Assembly: GCF_000426645.1 (NCBI RefSeq)
Contig: NZ_AUFT01000021.1
Coordinates: 41,783 to 105,782 of the forward strand
From: Nakamurella lactea DSM 19367
GTDB lineage: Bacteria; Actinomycetota; Actinomycetes; Mycobacteriales; Nakamurellaceae
DNA length: 64,000 nt
Direction of reading: 5' to 3'
In this document: piece by piece, positions 56,438 to 64,000 of the stretch
Layout: every line of letters begins with the position of its first letter
Numbering within the stretch: the first letter of the stretch is position 1
Translations under genes and position numbers: made by a program
The notes under the pieces: generated by a model
Told to the model about the DNA's origin: nothing
The model's input: the letters and a program-made list of their open reading frames with translations, nothing else
Databases searched by the model: none

Positions 56438-57628
56438 GTGACGCGCCGGCGGACGGCTGCGTTGGCAGCTCTCGCCTGCCTGGTCGCGATGATCGCAAGC
56501 TGCGGGTCCGACGCCGACGATCGCGCAGAACCGCCGACCTCGGTACCGCCACCCGATCGGCTGCCCACCGGCGCCCTCCCGCATCTGCTGACCGGCGTCA
56601 GCAACGTCACCCGGATCGGCCAGCTCACCGGACCGGACGGGATCAACCACACCGACACGGTAGAGATCGCCGGTGCCGACCTCGGGTCGATGTTCGAACA
56701 CGATGGGAAGACCTGGTTCGTCTTCGGCGACACCTTCGGTCAGCGGGAACCCGGCCTCACCGGGGGCGGCGGCCAGGAATGGCGGAGCAACGCGCTGGCA
56801 TACAGCACCGACACCAACCCCGCTGACGGCATCACCTTCGACGGCTTCGTCACCGACCCGGCCACCGGCTGGGCGCTGGAGATGATTCCCGGCGACAAGA
56901 TCGACAACGAAGAGATGACGAAGATCCCGACCTACGGGTTCAGCGCCAACGGGGCGATGTACCTGGACTACATGTCGGTCAAACACTGGGGCGAGCCCGG
57001 CGAGTGGGAAACGAACTACTCCGGCCTCGCCAAGTCCACCGACGACGGGAAGACCTGGCAGCAGCTGGACGCGCCGAAGTGGCCGGGCGACAGCAACTTC
57101 GTCCAGGTCAGCGTGACCGACGTCGACGGCGAGCTGTACTTCCACGGCGTCACCCACGGCCGGTTCGGCGGCGTACAGCTGATGAAGGTCGCCGCGATCG
57201 ATGTGGAGAAACCCGGTGCGTACCAGTACTTCTCCGGCACTTCCGGTGACGGCACCCCACAGTGGAGCAGTAACATCGGCGCCGCGAAGACCATTGTCGA
57301 CGCGGCGGTCGGCGAGCTCTCGGTGGCGTGGAACCCGTACCTGCAGCGGTGGTTGATGACCTACACCGCCGGTGACGGAGGCGGATCGGCGATCCGCGAG
57401 GCGGCGGCGCCATGGGGACCGTGGAGCGAGGCGATCCCGCTGGTCACCCAGCAGGACGCCCCGGGTCTCTACGCCCCGTACCTGTCGCCGACGTACGTCG
57501 CCGATGGCGGTCGGCGGATCTACTTCACGCTCTCGATCTGGGATCCGTACCAAGTCTTCTGGTACCGGGCGGATCTGCAGAAGTCCGGCGCCGCAGCAGC
57601 TTCGGTGCCGGCATCCGGTACGTCCTGA
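56438..57628 (+). CDS. DUF4185 lipoprotein (sugar-active-enzyme-like)
   Basis: This 396-residue protein starts with a lipoprotein signal (RRRTAALAALACLVAM) and lipobox IASC with Cys22. The mature part is a DUF4185 propeller-like domain (TDTVEIAGADLGSMFEHDGK, WFVFGDTF, GLAKSTDDGKTWQQLD). Members are found with carbohydrate-active systems and resemble sialidase-fold proteins, but the reaction here is not known. The GTG at 56438 follows GAAGGGCGG. It is 38 bp upstream of a sugar-type binding protein, so it may process or present the sugar that the transporter takes up. Confidence 0.85.
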   Translation: MTRRRTAALAALACLVAMIASCGSDADDRAEPPTSVPPPDRLPTGALPHLLTGVSNVTRIGQLTGPDGINHTDTVEIAGADLGSMFEHDGKTWFVFGDTFGQREPGLTGGGGQEWRSNALAYSTDTNPADGITFDGFVTDPATGWALEMIPGDKIDNEEMTKIPTYGFSANGAMYLDYMSVKHWGEPGEWETNYSGLAKSTDDGKTWQQLDAPKWPGDSNFVQVSVTDVDGELYFHGVTHGRFGGVQLMKVAAIDVEKPGAYQYFSGTSGDGTPQWSSNIGAAKTIVDAAVGELSVAWNPYLQRWLMTYTAGDGGGSAIREAAAPWGPWSEAIPLVTQQDAPGLYAPYLSPTYVADGGRRIYFTLSIWDPYQVFWYRADLQKSGAAAASVPASGTS

Positions 57629-57666
57629 ACCATCGGAGATCAACAGCAGCAACTCAAGGAGGAGTC

Positions 57667-59142
57667 ATGCGGACCAGATTCAGGAGAGCGAGCGGCCTGG
57701 TGGCGGCGGTCGTCGCCGGCGCATTGGTGATGACCGCGTGCGGCGGCCCTTCGGCGCCGGTCGGTGGCGGCGCCGCCGGTGGTGGTGGTGGTGGTGGTGA
57801 CACCACGGCCCAACAGACCAGCGACGGCGGCGGTGGCGACGTCACCAGCTCCGCGGTCGACACCAAGTCGGGCGTTTCCGAGGCCGCCGGCACCACGGCA
57901 GCGGGTGCGGTCTCGGTGACCTTCTGGCAGCAGAAGTTCGAGGACTACCAGCAGAAATGGTTCGGCGAGAAGGTCAAGGAGTTCAACAGCTCGCAGAGCA
58001 AGGTCCACGTCAACTACATCGTCGTGCCGTCGGACGTCTGGGACCAGAAGTTGAAGGCCGCGCAGACCGCCGGCACCCAGCCGGACATCGCGACGACCAA
58101 TTACGGCGCCATCCGGGCCGGCGTCGACGAAGGCAAGTTCGCCGATCTGGACTCGCTGATGCCTGCCGATGTGTTCGCCGACATCAAGGACAACGTGAAG
58201 AGTTTCGTCCAGGTGGACGGGAAGAACTACGCCTACCCGATGCTCGTCGAGCCGTCGACGGTGCTGTACTACCGGACCGACCTGGTGAAGGCCGCCGGCC
58301 TTGACCCGACCAAGCCGCCGAAGACCTGGGACGAGCTGATCACCTGGGCCAAGAAGCTGACCACCGACAAGGTCAAGGGGATGACGATCGCCTCGGTCGC
58401 CGCCGACCTCGGTTGGTCCAGTTGGGGCCTGCAGTACAACGCCTGCGGGCATCTGCCGGTGACCGGTGACTGGTCCGCCGGCCGGGCGACCGAGCCCTGC
58501 TTCGAGAAGTTGCTGGCGTTCTACCAGACGCTGTTCCAGCAGAAGCTGATACCGCAGCAGCCGAAGGTCGGCTACCCCGACGCCTCGCCGTACATCAACG
58601 GCGAGGTGGCCATGATGGCCGACGGCTCGTGGGCAGTCGGCCAGATCAAGGACTCCAAGAAGAAGGACCTGCTGGCCAATACGGCGGTCGCTGAGTTCCC
58701 GTCGCTGGACGGCGATGCCAGCAAGCCGACCGCCACCCTGGGCGGTTGGACGCTGACCGTGGACACCAAGTCCAAGAACCAGCAGGCGGCGGCCGACTTC
58801 GTCAAGTGGCTGCTGGCCGACGATCCGCAGCGGATGGCCGACTTCTTCAAGCTCAGCGGCTTCTCCAAGTACACCGTCCGCACCTCGGTCGACAAGGCGC
58901 TGGCCAACACTCCCGAGGCCAGCAACGACCCGTTCATGAAGATCATCAGCGAGCAGGTGGTGGCGCACGGCAAGGCCGAACCCGGATACCCGTGGGACAT
59001 CTCGTTGGCATTCGGCACCGCCATCGAATCGGCCATGAAGGGCAAATCCGATGTCCCGACCGCGCTCAAGACCGCGGACACGGCCATCAACCGGGTGATC
59101 AAGCAGCAGGAGCTCGCCGGGAAAGGCCCAGGCGACAACTGA
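57667..59142 (+). CDS. Extracellular solute-binding lipoprotein (carbohydrate ABC type)
   Basis: This 491-residue protein has a signal sequence and lipobox VMTAC (Cys25), followed by a Gly/Thr/Ser linker of about 50 residues. The mature part is a family-1 sugar-binding fold: VTFWQQKFEDYQQKWFGEKVKEFN, YAYPMLVEPSTVLYYRTDLVKAAG, PKTWDELITWAKKL and NGEVAMMADGSWAVGQI. It captures an unknown oligosaccharide and delivers it to the two permeases that follow. The ATG is preceded by AAGGAGGAG. Confidence 0.92.
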   Translation: MRTRFRRASGLVAAVVAGALVMTACGGPSAPVGGGAAGGGGGGGDTTAQQTSDGGGGDVTSSAVDTKSGVSEAAGTTAAGAVSVTFWQQKFEDYQQKWFGEKVKEFNSSQSKVHVNYIVVPSDVWDQKLKAAQTAGTQPDIATTNYGAIRAGVDEGKFADLDSLMPADVFADIKDNVKSFVQVDGKNYAYPMLVEPSTVLYYRTDLVKAAGLDPTKPPKTWDELITWAKKLTTDKVKGMTIASVAADLGWSSWGLQYNACGHLPVTGDWSAGRATEPCFEKLLAFYQTLFQQKLIPQQPKVGYPDASPYINGEVAMMADGSWAVGQIKDSKKKDLLANTAVAEFPSLDGDASKPTATLGGWTLTVDTKSKNQQAAADFVKWLLADDPQRMADFFKLSGFSKYTVRTSVDKALANTPEASNDPFMKIISEQVVAHGKAEPGYPWDISLAFGTAIESAMKGKSDVPTALKTADTAINRVIKQQELAGKGPGDN

Positions 59143-59148
59143 TCCCAC

Positions 59149-59192
59149 CGGGTCGGTGTGCCTCGCCCAGCCCGGCGCCGCACACCGACCCG
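59149..59192 (+). other. mRNA hairpin after the binding-protein gene
   Basis: CGGGTCGGTGTG (59149-59160) pairs perfectly with CACACCGACCCG (59181-59192) across a 20-base loop. It lies between the binding-protein gene and the first permease. Such hairpins commonly stabilise the upstream message and reduce permease expression. Confidence 0.7.
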
Positions 59193-59268
59193 CCGCTCCG
59201 GCCCGACCATCGACGGACCGGCCGGCCCGTGAGCCGTCCGCACGACCCGAGACACCCGGGGACTTCCC

Positions 59269-60252
59269 ATGACGATCACCCGTACCACTGATTCGGCAAC
59301 GGCCGCCAGCTCTGCTGCCGCTCCGCCGGCGACGCTCTCCCGCAAGCAACGGCGCGCGCTGAGCAAACCGCCGAAACACCTGCGTTCCAACGGCATTGCC
59401 TACGCGATGATCGCGCCGCTGGTGATCCTGCTCGGCATCTTCGTCATCTGGCCGCTGATCTATGCCTTCTATCTGTCGACCTACAAGACCTACTACAACA
59501 AGCCGGCCGAGTTCGTCGGCCTGCAGTTCTACAAGTTCGTGCTCACCGACCCTGATTTCTGGGCATCGCTGTGGGTAGGACTCAAATACTCGCTGATGGT
59601 GGTGCCGACGGTCCTGGTGCTGGCGCTGCTGCTGTCGACCTTCATCAAGACGCTCGGCAAGAAGGGTGCAGCGATCCTGAAGACGACCGTGTACCTGCCG
59701 ACCGTCGTCTCGGTGGTGGTCGTCGCCCTGCTGTTCGTGTTCATCTACCAGGACACCGGCTTTGCCAACTGGTTCGTCGGGCTGTTCGGCATCGACCCGC
59801 AGGCCTGGCTCAACACCGATGCCAGCGCACTGCCGTCGGTGTCGGTGGCGGGTATCTGGATGGGCTTCGGTATCTCGACCCTGATCCTGCTGGCCGGGCT
59901 GCTGGACATCCCGGAGAGCTACTACGAATCCGCGGCGCTGGAGGGCGCCAACTGGTTCCAGCGCACCTGGTACATCACCATCCCACTGCTCAAGAACGTG
60001 TTTCTGTACCTGCTGGTCACCGGCTTCACTCTGGCCATGCAGGAGTACCTGCTGCCGCTGATCATGACCAACGGCGGCCCGGTCGGCGCCACCACCACGC
60101 CGAACCTGTTCATCTTCAACCAGTTCCGGGACAATTCGGCGTTCTCGTTCACCTACTCGCTGACCGCGGCGCTGATCCTGTTCATCGTCATCGGCGCGGT
60201 CTCGATCGTGATCTTCAAGGCGATCAAGTCGGACAAGGCGGTGGACGGATGA
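59269..60252 (+). CDS. Sugar ABC transporter permease (MalF-like)
   Basis: This 327-residue protein has a polar head (1-42) and six membrane segments. The cytoplasmic EAA loop ESAALEGANWFQRTWYITIPLLK couples to the ATPase. It is the first of two permeases of the CUT1 family. The ATG is 126 bp after the binding-protein gene, and its stop overlaps the next start. Confidence 0.93.
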   Translation: MTITRTTDSATAASSAAAPPATLSRKQRRALSKPPKHLRSNGIAYAMIAPLVILLGIFVIWPLIYAFYLSTYKTYYNKPAEFVGLQFYKFVLTDPDFWASLWVGLKYSLMVVPTVLVLALLLSTFIKTLGKKGAAILKTTVYLPTVVSVVVVALLFVFIYQDTGFANWFVGLFGIDPQAWLNTDASALPSVSVAGIWMGFGISTLILLAGLLDIPESYYESAALEGANWFQRTWYITIPLLKNVFLYLLVTGFTLAMQEYLLPLIMTNGGPVGATTTPNLFIFNQFRDNSAFSFTYSLTAALILFIVIGAVSIVIFKAIKSDKAVDG

Positions 60253-61073
60253 GTTCGCGCACCGTGATGAAGGTTCTCAAGGCGCTGGTCGGCCTGGTCA
60301 TCTTCTGCGCGGCGATGTTCCCGCTGGCCTGGATGGCGATCGCCGGCTTCAAGGGGAAGGAGGAGGTGCTGCGCAGCCCGTTCCAGTTCTTCCCGGACAT
60401 GTGGAACTGGGACAACTACCGGGCCATCCTCAACGATCCGGCCTACCTGCACGCGCTGTGGCTGACCTTCGTCGGCGCGCTGATCTTCACCGTGCTCAGC
60501 CTGTTCATCAATTCACTGGCCGCCTATGCGTTCGCCCGGCTTGACTTCTTCGGCAAGGGCCTGTGGTGGGTCGTCTGCATCATGCCGATGTTCGTGCCGG
60601 GGATGGCCATCCTGGTCACCTCGTTCGTGGTGGTCGCCAAACTCGGCATGCTGAACACCCTTGCGGTGCTGATCATCCCGGGGCTGGCCTCCAGCGGGCA
60701 GATGTTCTTCCTGCGGCAGTTCTACCTGAACATGCCGATGGGGATGGAGGAGGCTGCGCTGATCGACGGCGCCAACCGTTGGCAGATCTTCACCCGGATC
60801 TTCCTGCCGCAGTCCAAGGCGCCGTTCGTGGTGATGGGCTTCGGCTCGTTCCTGGCGTACTGGAACGCCTACGTCTGGCCGCTGCTGACCGTCGGTGACT
60901 CACCCGGACTCACCCAGATCATGGTGTATCTGGGCAACTACCGTGCCGAACGCGGCACCGACTGGGGCCTGCTGATGGCCGGCTCCACCATCGCGGCGCT
61001 GCCGACCATCCTGCTGGTGCTGATCTTCCAGCGCTACATCACCACCGGCGTCCGCCTGGCCGGCATGAAGTAG
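60249..61073 (+). CDS. Sugar ABC transporter permease (MalG-like)
   Basis: This 274-residue protein has six membrane segments and the EAA motif EEAALIDGANRWQIFTRIFLPQ. The ATG at 60249 overlaps the MalF-like stop (ATGA). No ATPase gene follows, so a shared MsiK-type ATPase elsewhere on the chromosome is expected, as known for many actinobacterial CUT1 systems. Confidence 0.93.
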   Translation: MSSRTVMKVLKALVGLVIFCAAMFPLAWMAIAGFKGKEEVLRSPFQFFPDMWNWDNYRAILNDPAYLHALWLTFVGALIFTVLSLFINSLAAYAFARLDFFGKGLWWVVCIMPMFVPGMAILVTSFVVVAKLGMLNTLAVLIIPGLASSGQMFFLRQFYLNMPMGMEEAALIDGANRWQIFTRIFLPQSKAPFVVMGFGSFLAYWNAYVWPLLTVGDSPGLTQIMVYLGNYRAERGTDWGLLMAGSTIAALPTILLVLIFQRYITTGVRLAGMK

Positions 61074-61078
61074 CTCTC

Positions 61079-61179
61079 CGCGAGGATCGACGTCGGTCGC
61101 GAGGATTCGATCAACTCGTTCGTCACACCCGTCACAAACGGTGCGCAGTTGATCCTCGCGTCCGACGTTGATCCTCGCG
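61079..61179. repeat. Inverted-repeat block at the end of the ABC operon
   Basis: CGCGAGGATCGACGTCGG (61079-61096) pairs with CCGACGTTGATCCTCGCG (61162-61179) with one mismatch (G-U pair in RNA). Two further copies of CGCGAGGAT lie inside, one in each orientation (61098-61106; 61152-61160). It could act as a terminator between the converging permease and miaB genes. Confidence 0.75.
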
Positions 61180-61203
61180 TGGGCTCAGTCGGGGCAGGAC
61201 GGG

Positions 61204-62745
61204 TCAGCGGGTGCCGCAGGCACCCGCAGCTGACGGGGCTGACGGGGTCGGTCGGCCGAGGCCCGGCATCCCCAGGCCGACGCCCGGGGTGCGCGGCCGC
61301 TCCCCCGCGTCGTGCCGGTCGCCGGCCCTGGTCCGCCGGTGCGAGCCGAGCTCGCCGTCGGCGAGCAGGTGGTGCGGGGCTGCGCCGGTGACGACCGTCG
61401 TCACTACGTCGCCGGGGCGGATCGCGCGGTCGATCACCGACCCGACCGGGGCGAAGTGCACCAGTCGGCCGTCCCTGGCCCGGCCGGACATCCGCGCGGT
61501 AGCGGTGTCCTTCCGGCCCTCCCCGGCGGAGACCAGCACCTCGATCTCCCGGCCGATCTGCTGCTTGTTGCCGGTCCAGGCCGATTCCTCGACCACCGCC
61601 GTCAGCCGCCGGTACCGATCGCCGACCACCTCGGCGGGCACCTGGTCCGGTAGCGACGCGGCGGGGGTGCCCGGGCGCGGCGAGTACTGGAAGGTGAAGG
61701 CGGCGGAAAACTCGGCGAACCGGACCAGCTCCAGAGTTTGCTCGAAATCGTCCTCGGTCTCGCCCGGGAACCCGACGATGATGTCGGTGGTGATCGCCGC
61801 GTCCGGCATCGCGGCCCGGACGTCGGCCAGGATCTGCCGGTATTTGGTCGTCCGGTACGAGCGGCGCATCGCCTTGAGTACCCGATCGGACCCGGACTGC
61901 AGCGGCATGTGCAGCTGGTGGCAGACGTTCGGCGTCTGCGCCATCGCCTCGATCACATCAGCGGTGAAGTCCTTCGGGTGCGGCGAGGTGAACCGGACCC
62001 GCTCCAGCCCGTCGACCTGTCCGCAGGCCCGCAGCAGTTTGCCGAACGCCTGCCGGTCGCCGAACTCGACGCCGTAGGAGTTGACATTCTGCCCGAGCAA
62101 CGTCACCTCGAGCACGCCGTCGTCGGCCAGCATCTGCACCTCGGCCAGCACGTCGCCGGGACGGCGGTCGTTCTCCTTGCCGCGCAACGACGGCACGATG
62201 CAGAACGTGCAGGTGTTGTTGCACCCCACCGAGATCGATACCCAGCCGGAGTAGGAGTTGTCCCGTCGGGCGGGCAGCGAACTGGGGAACACCTCCAGCG
62301 ACTCCAGGATCTCCACCTGGGCCTCGTCGTTGTGCCGGGCGCGTTCCAGCAGGGTCGGCAACGAGCCGACGTTGTGGGTGCCGAAGACCACGTCCACCCA
62401 GGGCGCCCGGCGGGTGATCTCACTGCGGTCCTTCTGCGCCAGGCAGCCGCCGACGGCGATCTGCATGCCGGGGTGCGCGGCCTTCACCGGCGCCAGGTGT
62501 CCCAGGTTGCCGTAGAGCTTGTTGTCCGCGTTCTCCCGGACCGCGCAGGTGTTGAACACCACCAGGTCGGCGTCCTGCCCGGCCGCTGCGGCGGCGTAAC
62601 CGGCATCCTCGAGCAGCCCGGCCAGCCGCTCCGAGTCGTGCACGTTCATCTGGCAGCCGTAGGTGCGGACCTGGTAGGTGCGGACGGGGGTCCGGTCACC
62701 GGCGGGCCGGGTTGCGGAGGCGGACGGCGAAGCGACGACAGACAC
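61204..62745 (-). CDS. miaB: tRNA-2-methylthio-N6-dimethylallyladenosine synthase MiaB
   Basis: MiaB is a radical-SAM enzyme that methylthiolates i6A37 of tRNA. I chose the GTG at 62745 ([16 protein letters not shown]), as the open frame upstream is not homologous. The 513-residue protein has the N-terminal cluster Cys31, Cys67 and Cys101, the radical-[11 protein letters not shown] (Cys175, 179, 182) and a TRAM domain ending about residue 465. A tail of roughly 45 residues rich in Arg, Gly and Pro follows that most homologues lack. It completes the tRNA A37 pathway begun by MiaA. Confidence 0.95.
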   Translation of the reverse strand: MSVVASPSASATRPAGDRTPVRTYQVRTYGCQMNVHDSERLAGLLEDAGYAAAAAGQDADLVVFNTCAVRENADNKLYGNLGHLAPVKAAHPGMQIAVGGCLAQKDRSEITRRAPWVDVVFGTHNVGSLPTLLERARHNDEAQVEILESLEVFPSSLPARRDNSYSGWVSISVGCNNTCTFCIVPSLRGKENDRRPGDVLAEVQMLADDGVLEVTLLGQNVNSYGVEFGDRQAFGKLLRACGQVDGLERVRFTSPHPKDFTADVIEAMAQTPNVCHQLHMPLQSGSDRVLKAMRRSYRTTKYRQILADVRAAMPDAAITTDIIVGFPGETEDDFEQTLELVRFAEFSAAFTFQYSPRPGTPAASLPDQVPAEVVGDRYRRLTAVVEESAWTGNKQQIGREIEVLVSAGEGRKDTATARMSGRARDGRLVHFAPVGSVIDRAIRPGDVVTTVVTGAAPHHLLADGELGSHRRTRAGDRHDAGERPRTPGVGLGMPGLGRPTPSAPSAAGACGTR

Positions 62746-63018
62746 GCCGCTCAGGATATCGCCGCCACGGCCGGACCCTGACCGATCGCGATCGGGAACG
62801 GTCGCTGCAGCTGCCGCTCCTACTCCCACCCGTACTCCCACGCCCACGCGCAGCCGGCGGCACCAGCTCTCCCGACCCTCCGGCCGGTAGCTCAGAAAGC
62901 GGTAAAGATCGGGTAACCGATGCCCGATAGACGAAGGCAGGTCGGGCAAGTCTGTGAAAGGCTTCATCAACCCCGGACACGAACCCGGGGTCGTTGTCGT
63001 GACTAGGAGGTCCTGCAG
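62746..63018 (+). promoter_or_regulatory. gluA upstream region with overlapping dyads
   Basis: This 273-bp divergent gap holds the glutamate-uptake promoter. ATCGG-GTAA-CCGAT (62908-62921) is a perfect dyad and overlaps a second one, ATCGGG...CCCGAT (62908-62928). A hairpin CCCCGG/CCGGGG (62971-62990) lies in the leader, just before AGGAGG at 63005-63010. Together they suggest control by a repressor and perhaps an RNA structure; no known consensus was recognised. Confidence 0.5.
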
Positions 63019-63831
63019 GTGACAGATTCTTCGGCGAACGAGCCGGTCGGTCTCGCCAAGGACGCGGCCGCCAGGGCAACTGCGGCGGGTGACGCCACTC
63101 CGATGGTCGGCATGTACGACGTGGAGAAGCATTTCGGCGATCTGCACGTGCTGAAGACGATCAATCTGACCGTGCCGGCCGGCCAGGTGGTGGTGGTGCT
63201 CGGTCCGTCGGGCTCGGGCAAGTCGACGCTGTGCCGCACGATCAACCGGCTGGAGCCGATCGATTCCGGCCGGATCGACATCGACGGCACGCCGCTGCCG
63301 GCCGAGGGCAAGCAGTTGGCCCGGCTGCGCGCGGACGTCGGCATGGTCTTCCAGTCGTTCAATCTGTTCGCCCACAAGACGATCTTGGACAACGTGATGC
63401 TGGGGCCGGTGAAGGTCAAGGGCATGGACAAGAAGTCCGCCAGAGACCTCGCCCAGGCGCTGCTCAAGCGGGTCGGTATCGCCGAGCAGTCGTCGAAGCT
63501 GCCGGCCCAGCTCTCCGGTGGCCAACAGCAGCGGGTGGCGATCGCCAGGGCGCTGGCCATGCAGCCGAAGGTGATGCTGTTCGACGAGCCGACCTCGGCG
63601 CTGGACCCCGAGATGGTGCAGGAGGTGCTGGACGTGATGACCTCACTGGCCAAGGAGGGGATGACGATGCTCGTGGTGACCCACGAGATGGGATTCGCCC
63701 GGCGGGCCGCCGACCGCGTGCTGTTCATGGCCGACGGCCAGATCCTGGAGGACGCCGCCCCGGACGCCTTCTTCACCGCACCGAAATCTGCTCGCGCGAA
63801 GGATTTCCTGGGCAAGATCCTGACCCACTAG
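63019..63831 (+). CDS. gluA: Glutamate ABC transporter ATP-binding protein GluA
   Basis: This 270-residue ATPase belongs to polar amino acid uptake systems (GluABCD/GlnQ type). Walker A is [10 protein letters not shown] (61-70), the signature [17 protein letters not shown] and Walker [18 protein letters not shown] 30-residue head precedes the usual start of the family. The GTG follows AGGAGG. Its place next to miaB with gluB downstream matches the corynebacterial gluABCD locus. Confidence 0.94.
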   Translation: MTDSSANEPVGLAKDAAARATAAGDATPMVGMYDVEKHFGDLHVLKTINLTVPAGQVVVVLGPSGSGKSTLCRTINRLEPIDSGRIDIDGTPLPAEGKQLARLRADVGMVFQSFNLFAHKTILDNVMLGPVKVKGMDKKSARDLAQALLKRVGIAEQSSKLPAQLSGGQQQRVAIARALAMQPKVMLFDEPTSALDPEMVQEVLDVMTSLAKEGMTMLVVTHEMGFARRAADRVLFMADGQILEDAAPDAFFTAPKSARAKDFLGKILTH

Positions 63832-63842
63832 TACGACCACCC

Positions 63843-63863
63843 GGGCCGGGAGATCCCCGGCCC
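63843..63863 (+). other. Hairpin between gluA and gluB
   Basis: GGGCCGGG (63843-63850) and CCCGGCCC (63856-63863) form a perfect 8-bp stem with an AGATC loop, 12 bp after the gluA stop. It may stabilise or partly terminate the gluA message so that gluB is made in excess. Confidence 0.6.
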
Positions 63864-63887
63864 CGCCATCCGAAAGGAATGACGGAC

Positions 63888-64000
63888 ATGAAACTCCGAC
63901 AGTTGGGCATCACCGTGGCACTCGCCGCGGTCGCCGCGTTGACCCTGGGCGCCTGCGGCAGCGACAAAGCCGCCGACACCAGCACCCCCGCCGCCGGCAG
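63888..64000 (+). CDS. gluB: Glutamate-binding lipoprotein GluB (N-terminus only)
   Basis: Thirty-seven codons are present before the window ends. They encode MKLRQLGITVALAAVAALTL followed by the lipobox LGAC with Cys23 and a Gly/Ser/Asp/Lys/Ala linker, a normal lipoprotein signal. The position after gluA identifies it as the binding protein of the glutamate importer. The ATG at 63888 follows AAAGGA with good spacing; an in-frame ATG nine bases earlier is too close to it. Confidence 0.85.
   Translation, partial: MKLRQLGITVALAAVAALTLGACGSDKAADTSTPAAG

Noticed and set aside
61079..61179. Attachment site of an integrated element
   Set aside because: No integrase, tRNA gene or matching second site is present; the repeats are inverted at one locus, which fits a terminator or extragenic palindrome better.

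Overview
The window is high-GC actinobacterial DNA. Genes are packed with four-base ATGA or GTGA overlaps, and GTG starts are common. The gene order matches the division/cell-wall (dcw) and lexA-nrdR-hflX-dapF-miaA-miaB neighbourhoods known from mycobacteria, streptomycetes and corynebacteria. The only ribonucleotide reductase seen is the B12-dependent class II enzyme. A Nakamurella/Geodermatophilus/Frankia-like actinomycete is a reasonable guess, but this is inference; the sequence has no rRNA or tRNA to fix it.

Layout. Positions 1-20.3 kb (minus strand): the whole dcw cluster in the order mraZ, rsmH, ftsL-like, ftsI, murE, murF, mraY, murD, ftsW, murG, murC, ftsQ, then a purine permease of the AzgA type, ftsZ, pgeF and a sepF cut by the window edge. 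yggS (ylmE), usually between pgeF and sepF, is missing. Upstream of mraZ lie five 10-bp direct repeats that look like the MraZ operator. Positions 20.8-25.5 kb (plus): MoxR ATPase, DUF58 protein and a TgpA-type membrane transglutaminase. Positions 25.5-32.2 kb: DUF3040 protein, DNA polymerase IV with a methyltransferase, a ParA-like ATPase, a SAV_6107-type HEPN protein divergent from a GNAT acetyltransferase across a LexA box with perfect arms, and a DUF885 peptidase-like protein. Positions 32.2-38.4 kb (minus): a six-gene Mrp Na+/H+ antiporter operon with fused MnhA-MnhB. Positions 38.6-40.6 kb: a DODA-type dioxygenase and a beta-propeller lactonase. Positions 40.8-46.3 kb: nrdR-nrdJ behind a promoter region with four DnaA-box-like sites and an NrdR-type box, then the LysM gene/lexA divergent pair with SOS boxes. 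Positions 46.3-53.9 kb: an endonuclease IV-like protein, TatA, HflX, an ArsR-type regulator divergent from an MFS exporter, dapF, miaA and an extradiol-dioxygenase-like protein. Positions 54.1-62.7 kb: a DUF349 protein, a carbohydrate-type ABC uptake operon with a DUF4185 lipoprotein and no ATPase gene, and miaB. Positions 63.0-64.0 kb: gluA and the start of gluB (glutamate uptake).

Functional themes. Peptidoglycan precursor synthesis, septum assembly and envelope maintenance dominate the first 25 kb. DNA-damage response and dNTP supply (dinB, HEPN/GNAT, nrdR-nrdJ, lexA and its LysM neighbour) recur in the middle. The two observations most worth testing are the LexA box in front of the HEPN gene and the DnaA-box cluster in front of nrdR-nrdJ. 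A third theme is in-frame 9-18 bp tandem repeats in disordered parts of FtsL, FtsI, the HEPN protein and the DUF349 protein, together with several intergenic repeats. No insertion sequence, integrase, CRISPR array or RNA gene was recognised.
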